A stretch of 64,000 bases of DNA. Source: SZUA-584 sp040768905 (lineage in GTDB: Bacteria > Bacillota > Clostridia > Christensenellales > SZUA-584). The first letter of the stretch is position 1. Each line of letters opens with the position of its first letter. Location: the NCBI GenBank assembly GCA_040768905.1, contig JAXGMA010000001.1, forward strand, positions 434,001 through 498,000. The letters are read 5' to 3'. The notes beneath the pieces are model-generated. The model saw only the letters and a list, made by a program, of their open reading frames with translations. It was not told the origin of the DNA and did not search any database. Position numbers and translations under genes: made by a program. Shown piece after piece: positions 18,184 to 26,823 of this stretch.

Positions 18184-19245
18184 CTTATAAACACGACAAT
18201 AACGGTCAGCGATGCCGCCGGCATATCACGGCCACCGTACTTATTTCGGGGATGGAACACGGCTGCGGACGGCAACGGCAGCGATTACGAGCCAGGCGAT
18301 ACGTTTACGTTCACGGCCAACACCAAGCTCTACGCGGTTTGGATTGAGATTCACGTCAGCGGCTTAAGCTTGAGCAGCCATTCACAAACGCTGAATGTCG
18401 GCGAAAGCGTCACGATCATAGCAGCGGTTACACCCGGAGACGCCACTTACCCCACGGTGACATGGACAAGTACCGATGATACTGTCGCAACGGTGGATAA
18501 TAACGGAAAGGTAACGGCTACAGGTATTGGAAGTGTAACGATAATGGCAACAGCGGACGGGAAAACTGATGCATGCACTGTTATTGTCTCTCCAAGTCAT
18601 TTAACAAGCGTCAGCCTAAGCAAACATTCGCAGACACTGAATGTCGGCCAAGACGTCACGCTCACGGCTACCGTTACGCCCTCAGATTCCATTTACCCTA
18701 CTGTGACATGGACAAGTACCGATGAGGCTGTCGCAACCGTTGATCAAAACGGAAAGGTGACGGCGGTCGGTATCGGCGCTGCGACCATAATAGCAAAAGC
18801 AGACGGAGAATTTGATATATGTACTGTATTAGTTAAAGCAGGCACACCTGTGCCTGAGTCATCAGCGAAACCCGCCGGCCTGGAAGATATGCCCATAATG
18901 TTGCCCAAAGGTGCGGCAGCCATACAGCTGCCGAATGGAGAAATCATCTCTAATAAAGATATGGATGGCACCGTAAAGCTGCAAATCAACATTGGCGATT
19001 TGAACGAGGACGGAGAACTGGAATTTATCGCGCTTGATAGTGAAGGCATACCGATAGGCGCGTTTGCAATAAAGTTTTTTGATGAAACGGAGCAGGTGTT
19101 GACTTTGGATGCGGCAGACGGCGTCAACAACATCTTCAATACTGTGCTGTGGATCGTCATCGGCGTTGCAGGCGCATGCGCCGCAGCAGCGATTATATAT
19201 ATCGTATTGAGGAAAAGGAATCAAGGGAGCGGGAATAGTTTTTGA
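18184..19245 (+). pseudogene. Surface protein, 3' part: InlB-type repeat end, two BIG2 domains, membrane anchor
   Basis: This continues the gene cut at 16707. It opens with the second half of the InlB B-type repeat (YLFRGWNTAADG, TKLYAVW). Two bacterial Ig-like group 2 domains of about 80 residues follow, each with LSxHSQTLNVG, VTWTSTD and NGKVTA motifs. After a linker, a C-terminal transmembrane helix (VLWIVIGVAGACAAAAIIYI) and a short basic tail anchor the protein; no LPXTG is seen. Codons upstream of 18184 come from the IS, so this half lacks its own start and secretion signal and is probably not made as a surface protein. The intact parent was likely a cell-surface adhesin or polysaccharide-binding protein. 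Confidence 0.85.
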
Positions 19246-19339
19246 TGATGTCGAAAACGGGCTCATTATTGACCTAAAAAAGAAAAGCAAGGTATCGTGC
19301 TGAAGAATTATAGTTTTATGCCTTGGTAATCATGGCAAC

Positions 19340-19460
19340 ATTCTGGCAACAGAAAATTAGATAGCCTATTAGATATGGATAACTGATATAATTCAAATAC
19401 CACGAGCCATATTATAAACAGAATTGTTTAAGTATCGCTTACAAGGAGCGAGTGGGAGTG
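19340..19460 (+). repeat. Diverged dispersed repeat R3 (candidate element end)
   Basis: This shares with R1 and R2 the order short direct repeats (here TGGCAACA twice), TGGATAACTG, TAAACAGAATTGTTTA, then GCGAGTGGGAGT at its right edge, at lower overall identity. R2 and R3 bracket a 4.4-kb module holding the surface protein and IS256. Confidence 0.55.
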
Positions 19461-19527
19461 ATAAAATTATCCCAAAAGCTTACTAATCATGCGGATAATT
19501 ATTTGGAATACAATTACGTAAAATCAT

Positions 19528-19558
19528 GAGGGTTAAGGCATTTTTGTCCTTAACCCTC
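19528..19558. terminator. Hairpin, possible terminator
   Basis: An 11-bp perfect stem (GAGGGTTAAGG with CCTTAACCCTC) around a T-rich loop. The following tract is only weakly T-rich, so termination is uncertain. Confidence 0.4.
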
Positions 19559-19635
19559 TTCGTTACAGTACACCACGCCAGACCGGCATGTCAAGGAGGA
19601 AAGGGGCAAAGGTCCGATCCTTGGCGTGGTATGGT

Positions 19636-19850
19636 TTATTCCCGTATGCGTTCTTCGAAGTATATCAAGAGCTGAGAGTATATCCGCCCCCAATCATGCC
19701 GCCTGCCCGTCCATTTTTTAACAATATCTGCTGTTGCCAGAGATAGCATCTTAAAAAGGCTATCGTCAGTGGGAAATACACCCTTGTTTTTGGTTACTTT
19801 TCTGAGTTGGCGGTTAAAGCCTTCGATGGTTCGTTTGCAGTGAAGTGAGT
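19636..19850 (-). pseudogene. C-terminal remnant of an IS256-family transposase
   Basis: Reading the minus strand from about 19850 to the TAA at 19636-19638 gives about 70 residues including EGFNRQLRKVTKNKGVFPTD and KKWTGRRHDWGRIYSQL, the C-terminus of an IS256-type transposase. The N-terminal ~330 residues and the left inverted repeat are missing. The sequence differs clearly from the intact IS256 element at 16708, so it stems from another element. An ACCACGCC/GGCGTGGT inverted repeat lies just beyond its end. The gap 19851-19965 holds nothing recognisable. Confidence 0.85.
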
Positions 19851-19965
19851 TTAGATTATTGAGTAAATAAAATCAAATCTGGCATACAAATGGCACCCAA
19901 GAATAACGGGGCTCGGTACTCATTGCATTAGCGGCAACACCCGAGAACAATGATGTATCATCAGC

Positions 19966-20889
19966 TTAGGCTTTTGAGCGCTCTCTGTTAACGATAATGA
20001 TGCCGACAGCAACAAGCAGCGCAGCCGCAGCCATTTCAAAGCCAAAATGCTCCCCGGGCACGACCAGAAAGGAGAGCAGTGAGCCGAAAAGCGGAACAGC
20101 GAATCTGTACTGTTCGACCATAGTGGCTTTATGGTGTTTGAGAAGCAAAAACCAAAGGGAAAAGGCAACGGCCGAAATGAAGGCCATATAGACCAGCAGC
20201 AAGGCGGCTGCCGTATTGAAGACAAGAGGCTGAGCACCTCCGGCAAACGCGGCAGCCAGTAGCATGACACCGCCGATAAAAAGCTGCCACCCATTAAGCC
20301 TCGCTGTATCCATCCGTCTTGCGTATTTTCGTACCAGTATGGTCACAACGGCGCAAAAAAAGCAGTGCAGTATGATAAAACCTTCTCCGATAAGCGCAAA
20401 CGAGAATGTCTCTCCTGCAAGCAGCGACACATTGGCTATGAAGACGCCGCCAAACCCGCATACAAGGCCGGCCCCTTTTTTCCAGCTGAGTTTGTCTGAA
20501 CGGAATACAAAATGCGCCATCACAGCGACCATAAAAACGTTTAAAGACCCGAGAATCGATCCTTTGATACCTGTTGTGTTTGCCATCCCGATATAAAAAG
20601 CCACATACGAACCGAAGGTTTGCAGCAGAGCTACAAGCAGCATGAGCGGGATCTCGCGCCGCAGCGGAACCAGCCTGGTTTTGAAGCGCAGCTTAATAAA
20701 TATCAGCACCATGACACCGGCCAAACAAAACCTTAACCCTGCAAGAAGTATCTGCCCAAATGTATCTGGAAAGCCAAGTGCGATATATGAAAGCTTGATG
20801 GAAGGATACGCGCTTCCCCACAGAAAGCAGCAGACAAGCGCCGCGATGGCCATAGTGCTGCGTTTTTCCAGTATGCCTTTGTTTTGCAT
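19966..20889 (-). CDS. DMT superfamily (EamA) transporter
   Basis: A 307-residue membrane protein with about ten transmembrane helices arranged as two EamA halves; FLWGSAYPSIKLSYIALG and GSILGSLNVFMVAVMAHFVF are typical. Family members export amino acids, purines or drugs; the substrate cannot be read from sequence. The start has AAGGAGG at ideal spacing. The gene stands alone on the minus strand, divergent from the thioesterase gene. Base composition and codon use are core-like, marking the end of the accessory region. Confidence 0.9.
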   Translation of the reverse strand: MQNKGILEKRSTMAIAALVCCFLWGSAYPSIKLSYIALGFPDTFGQILLAGLRFCLAGVMVLIFIKLRFKTRLVPLRREIPLMLLVALLQTFGSYVAFYIGMANTTGIKGSILGSLNVFMVAVMAHFVFRSDKLSWKKGAGLVCGFGGVFIANVSLLAGETFSFALIGEGFIILHCFFCAVVTILVRKYARRMDTARLNGWQLFIGGVMLLAAAFAGGAQPLVFNTAAALLLVYMAFISAVAFSLWFLLLKHHKATMVEQYRFAVPLFGSLLSFLVVPGEHFGFEMAAAALLVAVGIIIVNRERSKA

Positions 20890-20948
20890 GCCCGCCTCCT
20901 TCTGCTTCTGCCTATCATATCATAAAAGGCAGCGCGAATACCATCATT

Positions 20949-20978
20949 TTGCTTGAGACGAACGGTATATGTTATAAT
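20949..20978 (+). promoter_or_regulatory. Candidate promoter of the thioesterase gene
   Basis: TTGCTT (20949-20954) and a perfect TATAAT (20973-20978) are spaced 18 bp apart, about 40 bp before the start codon at 21017. Confidence 0.45.
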
Positions 20979-21016
20979 GTCAAAGCCGGGATATCTGCTT
21001 ACAAGGAGGCGCATAT

Positions 21017-21520
21017 ATGAAAAAGGTGATCTGCAAACAGCCGAATTCGGCCGAATGTTTTATATGCGGGCGAAAGAACGACAAAGGGCTCAAAACTGAA
21101 TTTTTCGAAACGGACAGCGCTGAAGTGGTCGCGCTTTTTACGCCGCATCGTTTGCACCAAAGCTATCCGGGGCGTTTGCACGGCGGCATAGCGGCCAGTA
21201 TTCTTGACGAAACCATCGGACGAGCCGTGCAGATCGGGCAGCCTGATATCTGGGGCGTGACCGCTGAACTCAACCTGAAATATAAAAAACCGCTTCCTTA
21301 CGGGCAGCAGCTCAAAGCCGTAGGGCGCATCACGCGGCAAAACCGCCTGCTGTTTGAAGGCGAGGGTGAAATATATACCCCCGACGGGCAGGTCGCGGTG
21401 ACAGCCAAAGGGAAATACGTCAAAATGCGTATCGGGCAGATCGCTGACGGAGGCGATAAAATCGACATGGATTGGGAAGTGCATCTGCATATTGATGACC
21501 CTGAAGAGATAGATTTGTAA
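21017..21520 (+). CDS. PaaI-type hotdog-fold thioesterase
   Basis: A 167-residue single hotdog domain. HGGIAASILDETIGRA (about 56-71) is the central helix with the His-Gly-Gly and acidic residue used by PaaI/YbgC-type acyl-CoA thioesterases; ELNLKYKKPLPYG is the following strand. The N-terminus carries CFICGRKNDKGL, a Cys-x-x-Cys often seen in this subgroup. It probably hydrolyses an acyl-CoA in the cytoplasm; the substrate is unknown. The start has AAGGAGG. It may be co-transcribed with the FUSC-GNAT gene 118 bp downstream. Confidence 0.88.
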   Translation: MKKVICKQPNSAECFICGRKNDKGLKTEFFETDSAEVVALFTPHRLHQSYPGRLHGGIAASILDETIGRAVQIGQPDIWGVTAELNLKYKKPLPYGQQLKAVGRITRQNRLLFEGEGEIYTPDGQVAVTAKGKYVKMRIGQIADGGDKIDMDWEVHLHIDDPEEIDL

Positions 21521-21637
21521 GCATCATTGCCAAGATGAAACAGTGACTGTTGACACCTTGTGTGGTTAGGATAGAATGAAATAAGATGATACGGACAGGT
21601 ATATAATACACCGTCCCGTCCCGAAGACGGAGGAAGC

Positions 21638-22612
21638 ATGAGTCTGCGATACAGGATCGGCATGAGAGCGGTCAAAACGGTGGTGGCTGTGGGCATTTGC
21701 CTGACAGTGTTCCAGCTTCTTGACTTAGGCAGAGATATCAATGGCATCCAGGCCTCGCTGGCCGCTGTGATTTGCATGAAATCTTCGCTGCAGAATACGC
21801 TGCGCACGGGAGTAGACCGTACCATCGGCACTGTGATCGGATCATTGATCGGCGTGCTTTTTTTGCTTTTAAGCGGCACCCTGCCTGCATTCATGCTGAG
21901 CGTTCTTGGCATTATCGGCACCCTGCTCATTATTTACCTTTGTAATGTATTAAAACTCCAGGCCAGCGTGCCGATCAGCATTGTTGTCTTTCTCATCATT
22001 CTGATCGCCGATCGCGACATCCCGCCGGTCTACTACGGCCTTGCGCGCCTTGCGGAGACCGTGTTCGGGATTTTCGTTGCGTATATGACAAACAGGTATC
22101 TGGATTTAAGGCGTTACAGAAAACGCTCAGACACTCCGCAGGACAAGCCTTTGTATGGCATACGCAGCGCCAGACAGGCGGATATAGGGGCGATAATGCA
22201 GATATGGCTGCGCGCCAATATCGCGGCGCACCCCTTTTTGGATGAGCTGCACTGGCATGAAAAATATGATGACATGCGCAGCGCGTTTTCGCGTGCGGCA
22301 CAAACGATCACATATATGGAAGACGGTCGCATATGCGGTTTTTTATCGATCTCGGCTGAAGCTGAAATCATCGGTATTTATGTCGCGCCCGAGGCGCAGC
22401 GAAAAGGGCTTGGCAGCAGTTTGATGGGCTATGCCAAAGACACGAACGCCTGCCTTAAAATTCGCGTTTACAAGCAGAACGATCCGGCGGTCAAGTTTCT
22501 TTTCAACCGCGGCTTTTCGCTGATGGAGGAAACTGAAACGGAATATGTCATGCATTGGTGCGATAAAAAAAATGGCGAAAGCTGCAAAGTTGCATGTGAT
22601 AATAAAGCTTAA
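21638..22612 (+). CDS. FUSC/aromatic-acid-exporter-like membrane protein fused to a GNAT acetyltransferase
   Basis: A 324-residue protein. Residues 1-150 carry about four to five transmembrane helices with GIQASLAAVICMKSSLQNTL and GVDRTIGTVIGSLIGV, matching the ArAE/UPF0421 half of FUSC-type exporters. Residues about 170-315 form a GNAT domain: IRSARQADIGAIMQIW, then EIIGIYVAPEAQRKGLGSSL, the acetyl-CoA-binding A motif, and VKFLFNRGF. A five-helix membrane part plus cytoplasmic acetyltransferase in one chain is unusual. It could couple acetylation to export or inactivation of a toxic amine or aromatic compound. The start follows CGGAGG. Confidence 0.85.
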   Translation: MSLRYRIGMRAVKTVVAVGICLTVFQLLDLGRDINGIQASLAAVICMKSSLQNTLRTGVDRTIGTVIGSLIGVLFLLLSGTLPAFMLSVLGIIGTLLIIYLCNVLKLQASVPISIVVFLIILIADRDIPPVYYGLARLAETVFGIFVAYMTNRYLDLRRYRKRSDTPQDKPLYGIRSARQADIGAIMQIWLRANIAAHPFLDELHWHEKYDDMRSAFSRAAQTITYMEDGRICGFLSISAEAEIIGIYVAPEAQRKGLGSSLMGYAKDTNACLKIRVYKQNDPAVKFLFNRGFSLMEETETEYVMHWCDKKNGESCKVACDNKA

Positions 22613-22748
22613 GAAATTTGAATGCACAATATATTGCAGGTTCTGCTTGAAGGGCATTGCAAAATAACTGAAACCTGCTTACAAAACCTCAACAAGCAAA
22701 AAGACCATTATAAATGAGCGGATGTGATGTTCTCTGTGTCACAATATA

Positions 22749-22777
22749 TTGACGCTTAATATATAGCATGATAACAT
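22749..22777 (+). promoter_or_regulatory. Candidate promoter of the amino acid ABC transporter operon
   Basis: TTGACG (22749-22754), 17-bp spacer, TAACAT (22772-22777), about 40 bp before the substrate-binding protein gene. The rest of the gap 22613-22818 shows no riboswitch or T-box I can recognise. Confidence 0.5.
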
Positions 22778-22818
22778 ACTGATGGATTAACAAATCAACG
22801 ATATTTAAAGGAGACAAC

Positions 22819-23646
22819 ATGAAAAAAACTAAGTTTGTTCTGGTTATGGTATTGGGAATACTTATGACTGCCGCATTATTCGCCGGCTGCCAGACGGCGC
22901 AAAAAACAGAAGAGAAGTCGGATTGGGATTATATTGCAGACAAGGGTGAGATGATCGTGGGCATCACATATTACGAACCCATGAACTATCTTGACGCAGA
23001 AGGTAATCTTGTAGGCTTCGATACTGAATTCACAAACGCGCTTTGCGAAGAACTTGGGGTGACGCCAAAATTCATTGTCATCAACTGGGACACAAAAGAA
23101 GTCGAGCTCAGCTCAAAGAACATTGATTGCATCTGGAACGGCCTGACCGTGATGGAAGAACGCAGAGAAAACATGGATTTCTCGCAGTCATATATAAAGA
23201 ATATGCAGGTCGCGGTGATCAGAAAAGCTGATGCCGCAGCTTATTCAGATATCGCGAGCATGGCAGATGCCAAGCTGACTGCTGAATCGGGATCTGCCGG
23301 CGAAGCGGCAATCAAAGATGACGCAATATTAAACCAGGCAAACTATGTTGGAGTTACGTACCAATCCAACGCGTTGCTCGAAGTCAAATCAGGAACGGCT
23401 GACATCGCCGTTATCGACTATGTAATGGCGAAGTCCATGGTTGGCGAAGGCACCGACTACAGCGACCTTATGATCGTCCCCGGCATTGAGCTTGCTGTTG
23501 AGGAGTATGCCGTTGGCTTTAGAGTCGGCAGCACCGCCACGCTGGAAAAAGTGAACGCTGCGATAAACAAACTTATACAAAACGGAAAACTTAATGAGAT
23601 AGCCGAAAAATACGATATGGCAGACAGTTTGCTGGCAAACCAGTAA
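22819..23646 (+). CDS. Amino acid ABC transporter substrate-binding lipoprotein
   Basis: A 275-residue lipoprotein; the signal peptide ends in LFAGC with Cys24 or so. The mature part is a family 3 solute-binding protein (SBP_bac_3) with GEMIVGITYYEPMNYLD, GNLVGFDTEFTNALCEEL, DCIWNGLTVMEERRENMDFS and SGSAGEAA motifs, binding polar amino acids such as cystine, glutamine or histidine. It is first in the operon with permease and ATPase. A hairpin after its stop probably reduces read-through, raising binding protein over membrane components. Confidence 0.93.
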   Translation: MKKTKFVLVMVLGILMTAALFAGCQTAQKTEEKSDWDYIADKGEMIVGITYYEPMNYLDAEGNLVGFDTEFTNALCEELGVTPKFIVINWDTKEVELSSKNIDCIWNGLTVMEERRENMDFSQSYIKNMQVAVIRKADAAAYSDIASMADAKLTAESGSAGEAAIKDDAILNQANYVGVTYQSNALLEVKSGTADIAVIDYVMAKSMVGEGTDYSDLMIVPGIELAVEEYAVGFRVGSTATLEKVNAAINKLIQNGKLNEIAEKYDMADSLLANQ

Positions 23647-23663
23647 AGGCATTGATACCACTG

Positions 23664-23708
23664 AAAAACCGATCTGGCGGGAACTAGACTCTCGCCATAT
23701 CGGTTTTA
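23664..23708 (+). terminator. Partial terminator between binding protein and permease genes
   Basis: AAACCGAT-x-TGGCG pairs with CGCCA-x-ATCGGTTTT across a short loop, followed by only four T. This is a common arrangement for attenuating downstream transporter genes. Confidence 0.6.
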
Positions 23709-23739
23709 GTGTTATTATAGAAAGGCAGTTTTCCTAGCT

Positions 23740-24387
23740 ATGACTTTTGGACAAGTCACGCTTCAGCTTCTTGAAGGATTCAAAATGACAGGCTTGATAT
23801 TCATTATCACGCTTTTGCTTTCCCTTCCGCTCGGGCTTGTTGTCACTTTTGGATCCATGACCAGGTTCAGGCCTGTCAGATGGCTGACCAGAACTTTTGT
23901 CTGGGCAATTAGGGGCACGCCGCTGATGCTCCAGATTATCATTGTTTTTTATATTCCGGGTCTGTTGTTGGGCTGGTCCGCGCTGCCAAGGCTGACTGCT
24001 GTTCTTGTCGCATTTATTATTAACTACGCGGCGTATTTTTCTGAGATCTACCGCGGCGGTATTGAGAGCATATCCCGCGGCCAGTATGAAGCCGGGCAGG
24101 TTTTAGGCATGACAAGAACCCAGATATTCTTCAAGATCGTGCTGATGCAGGTCATCAAACGCATTATACCGCCCATGAGCAATGAGATCATTACGCTGGT
24201 CAAGGATACGTCGCTGGCGCGCGTGATCGCGCTTGTGGAACTCGTGATGGCAGCCCAAAACATTGTCAGTGCCAAAGCGCTGATCTGGCCGCTCTTTTAT
24301 ATCGGCGTTTTCTATCTCGCGTTTTGCGGGATTCTGACTCTGCTTTTCGGTTATATAGAAAAAAAGATGGATTATTATAAGGTGTAG
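23740..24387 (+). CDS. Amino acid ABC transporter permease (HisM/GlnP family)
   Basis: A 215-residue integral membrane protein with about five helices. WAIRGTPLMLQIIIVFY near residue 55 and the EAA loop YEAGQVLGMTRTQIFFKIVLMQ are diagnostic of the polar amino acid permease family. One permease gene suggests a homodimer. The ribosome binding site is weak. It lies between the binding protein and the ATPase (3 bp before the latter). Confidence 0.94.
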   Translation: MTFGQVTLQLLEGFKMTGLIFIITLLLSLPLGLVVTFGSMTRFRPVRWLTRTFVWAIRGTPLMLQIIIVFYIPGLLLGWSALPRLTAVLVAFIINYAAYFSEIYRGGIESISRGQYEAGQVLGMTRTQIFFKIVLMQVIKRIIPPMSNEIITLVKDTSLARVIALVELVMAAQNIVSAKALIWPLFYIGVFYLAFCGILTLLFGYIEKKMDYYKV

Positions 24388-24390
24388 CTT

Positions 24391-25212
24391 ATGGCATTGC
24401 TTGAAGTCGAGAACATAAGAAAGAGCTTTCACAAGATCACGGTTTTGCACGGCGTGGATTTTTCGCTGGAAAAGGGAGAAGTGCTTGCCATCATCGGCGC
24501 TTCCGGAAGCGGGAAAACAACGCTTTTGCGATGCCTTAATTTTTTGGAGTTTCCCGAAAAAGGTGTTATAAAAGTGGGCGGCAAGGTGCTGTATGATGCC
24601 GACGACGGTAAAACGCAAAGCGACAAAACGATCCGCAGCAACAGGCTGCACTTCGGCCTTGTGTTCCAACAATTCAATCTGTTCCCGCAATATAACGTTT
24701 TGAAAAACGTCACGCTTGCAGCGCAGCTTCTGCACAACGATATGCTCAAGCAGAAGAGAAAACAGATGGATCGATGGGCGTTTGCAGAGTATAAAAAAAG
24801 CGTGATGGGCCATATCGAGCGCGACGCAAGGCTGTTGCTTGATAAGGTGGGGCTCTCCGATAAGATTAAGGCTTATCCATGCCAGCTTTCCGGCGGCCAG
24901 CAGCAGCGTGTGGCCATAGCAAGGGCGTTAGCGTTAAAGCCGGATATACTGTGCTTTGACGAACCGACATCAGCGCTTGATCCGGAGCTGACGGGTGAGG
25001 TGTTGCGTGTCATAAAAACGCTCAAATCCAAAGACAGAACCATGATTGTTGTCACGCACGAGATGGAATTCGCGAGAAACATTGCTGATAAAATCATTTT
25101 TATGGTGGACGGACGCATTGAGGAGGAGGGGACACCCGAACAGGTGTTCGGCAGCCCGAGAAGTGAAAAAACACGGGCTTTTCTCGTAAACTCGAAAGAA
25201 AACTACAGCTGA
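24391..25212 (+). CDS. Amino acid ABC transporter ATP-binding protein (GlnQ-like)
   Basis: A 273-residue ATPase with Walker A GASGSGKTT, Q-loop LVFQQFNLFPQY, signature LSGGQQQR, Walker B ILCFDEPTSALDPE and the switch His in VVTHEME. A segment between Q-loop and signature (about residues 105-145) is some 25 residues longer than in typical GlnQ and very basic (KQKRKQMDRW). It energises uptake by the upstream binding protein and permease. From 25213 to 25435 I see nothing recognisable. Confidence 0.95.
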   Translation: MALLEVENIRKSFHKITVLHGVDFSLEKGEVLAIIGASGSGKTTLLRCLNFLEFPEKGVIKVGGKVLYDADDGKTQSDKTIRSNRLHFGLVFQQFNLFPQYNVLKNVTLAAQLLHNDMLKQKRKQMDRWAFAEYKKSVMGHIERDARLLLDKVGLSDKIKAYPCQLSGGQQQRVAIARALALKPDILCFDEPTSALDPELTGEVLRVIKTLKSKDRTMIVVTHEMEFARNIADKIIFMVDGRIEEEGTPEQVFGSPRSEKTRAFLVNSKENYS

Positions 25213-25435
25213 AACAAGGCCAATAGACAATTTCCTTGGGCAGTCAGCACGCTTGTTCTTGGAGTTATGCAGAAAGTCAATTATTCTATATACAAAAGTT
25301 GTGCCCAATTCAAAGAATCAATATTGTGTTTGTATGGCAGGTTTTCGTCTAATATATCTTAAGAATCAAATCAATCCATATTCCATTGAAGAGTTAACAT
25401 AAGTAAAAACCGGCAGATTAAACAAGGGGGCAGCC

Positions 25436-25828
25436 ATGGAAGTATTTGAGGAATATTTAGCGCGTATCAATGATCCGGTGCATCGAACCCGCATGAACGA
25501 AATTTTAAGCTGGGTCGCAAAGAAATTTCCTGATCTGGCCCCGAGGATCGCCTGGAACCAGCCGGTGTTTACGCATCACGGCACCTTTATTATCGGATTC
25601 AGCATAGCCAAGCATCATATAGCGGCGGCGCCTGAAAGGGCTGGGATCAATCGCTTTTCAGATGATATTGTGCAGGCCGGTTATGAGCACACCAAAGAGT
25701 TAGTGCGTATACCGTGGACACTTCCCGTTGACTTTTCATTATTGAGTAAAATGATCGCGTTCAATATCCGGGATAAGGCAGACTGCTTGACGTTTTGGAG
25801 AAAAGAGGAAAAGATACCGAAACAATGA
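25436..25828 (+). CDS. DUF1801 (YdhG/Frataxin-like iron chaperone family) protein
   Basis: A 130-residue small alpha/beta protein matching the DUF1801/YdhG family: LSWVAKKFPDLAPRIAWNQP, then FIIGFSIAKHHIAAAPE and IPWTLPVDFSLLSKMI. Bacillus Fra (YdhG) is an iron chaperone for Fe-S cluster assembly; most relatives are uncharacterised. It has AAGGGGGC before its start. It is convergent with rplL and shares a terminator with it, occupying the place where rpoB would usually be found. Confidence 0.85.
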   Translation: MEVFEEYLARINDPVHRTRMNEILSWVAKKFPDLAPRIAWNQPVFTHHGTFIIGFSIAKHHIAAAPERAGINRFSDDIVQAGYEHTKELVRIPWTLPVDFSLLSKMIAFNIRDKADCLTFWRKEEKIPKQ

Positions 25829-25838
25829 GTAATATATG

Positions 25839-25868
25839 AAAAGCCCCCGTTTTCCGGGGGCTTTCTTT
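25839..25868. terminator. Bidirectional terminator between DUF1801 gene and rplL
   Basis: AAAAGCCCCCG pairs with CGGGGGCTTT around TTTTC, with A- and T-tracts on either side, so it can work for both convergent genes. It ends the ribosomal protein operon right after rplL. Confidence 0.85.
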
Positions 25869-25876
25869 GATGTCAC

Positions 25877-26254
25877 TTATTTTGCTTCGGCTGTTGCGCC
25901 GGCTTCCTTGAGCTTGGCGATCATATCGTTGGCTTCGTCTTTCGGCACGTTTTCTTTCACGGTGCCGGGTGCGCCGTCGACTAAGTCTTTGGCTTCTTTG
26001 AGGCCAAGTCCGGTCAGCTCACGGACGACCTTGATGACCTTGATCTTCTCTGCGCCGATGTCTTTGAGCACGACGTCAAACTCTGTTTTTTCTTCCTCGG
26101 CAGCGGCAGCGGGGCCGGCAGCGGGGCCGGCAGCGGCGACAGCCACAGGAGCGGCAGCGCTTACGCCGAATTTTTCCTCGATCGCTTTGATGAGCTCGGA
26201 GAGCTCAAGAACTGTCATCTTCTCGATGGCTTCAAGCATCTGTTTCTGATCCAT
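25877..26254 (-). CDS. rplL: 50S ribosomal protein L7/L12
   Basis: A 125-residue stalk protein. ATG 26254 is chosen because AGGAAAA-type spacing from GGAGGAA fits; the frame extends further upstream without coding meaning. The N-terminal dimerisation domain (MDQKQMLEAIEKMTVLEL), an Ala/Gly/Pro hinge with a short in-frame duplication (AAGPAAGPAAA), and the C-terminal factor-binding domain (GAEKIKVIKVVRELTGLGLK) are all present. It ends at a bidirectional terminator; no rpoB follows. Confidence 0.97.
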   Translation of the reverse strand: MDQKQMLEAIEKMTVLELSELIKAIEEKFGVSAAAPVAVAAAGPAAGPAAAAEEEKTEFDVVLKDIGAEKIKVIKVVRELTGLGLKEAKDLVDGAPGTVKENVPKDEANDMIAKLKEAGATAEAK

Positions 26255-26292
26255 TGTATTTTCCTCCAAAGTTTTTAAAATTATTGCGGCGT

Positions 26293-26823
26293 TTACGCCT
26301 GTTGTTTTTGTTCCACCACAGCATTGAGCGCATATCCAAGCATGCATATGATGCCGGACAGAGAACGCGCAAAGCCTGCTATCGGCGCTTGCAGCGTGCC
26401 GGCCAGCGTGCCTAATAGCTGTTCTCTCGAAGGCAGTTCAGCCAAGCTGTTGATCATGCCCATGTCGATGACCTGTTTGCCGAGCAGCCCGCATTTGATC
26501 TGTGTTTTTTTGATCTTCTTGACATAATCGACGAGTACTTTGGCCGGGGCCACAGGATCACTGTACCCAAACGCCACGGCTGTCGGGCCGGTAAGCGTTT
26601 CGTCAAGCCCTTTGATCTGCAGCATCTCCACTGCGCGCTGCAGCATGGCGTTTTTGATAACGTGGTATTCAACGCCGGCTTCGCGGAATTTGTTGCGCAA
26701 GTCGGTCACTTCCTCGACGTTCAATCCTCTGTAATCATAAAAGATCATGCCCTGTGAGCGCTCCATTTTGTCCTTGATATCAAGGACGATCTGTTTTTTC
26801 AGTTCAATCGCTTTTTCTCCCAA
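26293..26823 (-). CDS. rplJ: 50S ribosomal protein L10
   Basis: About 176 residues. I place the start at TTG 26823, where GGAGGT lies 7 nt upstream; the frame continues 11 codons further into the leader but without a site. EKAIELKKQIVLDIKDKM, FYDYRGLNVEEVTDLR and GVEYHVIKNAMLQRAV are typical L10. Together with L7/L12 it builds the ribosomal stalk and autoregulates through the leader RNA just upstream. The gene is 38 bp from rplL. Confidence 0.95.
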   Translation of the reverse strand: MGEKAIELKKQIVLDIKDKMERSQGMIFYDYRGLNVEEVTDLRNKFREAGVEYHVIKNAMLQRAVEMLQIKGLDETLTGPTAVAFGYSDPVAPAKVLVDYVKKIKKTQIKCGLLGKQVIDMGMINSLAELPSREQLLGTLAGTLQAPIAGFARSLSGIICMLGYALNAVVEQKQQA

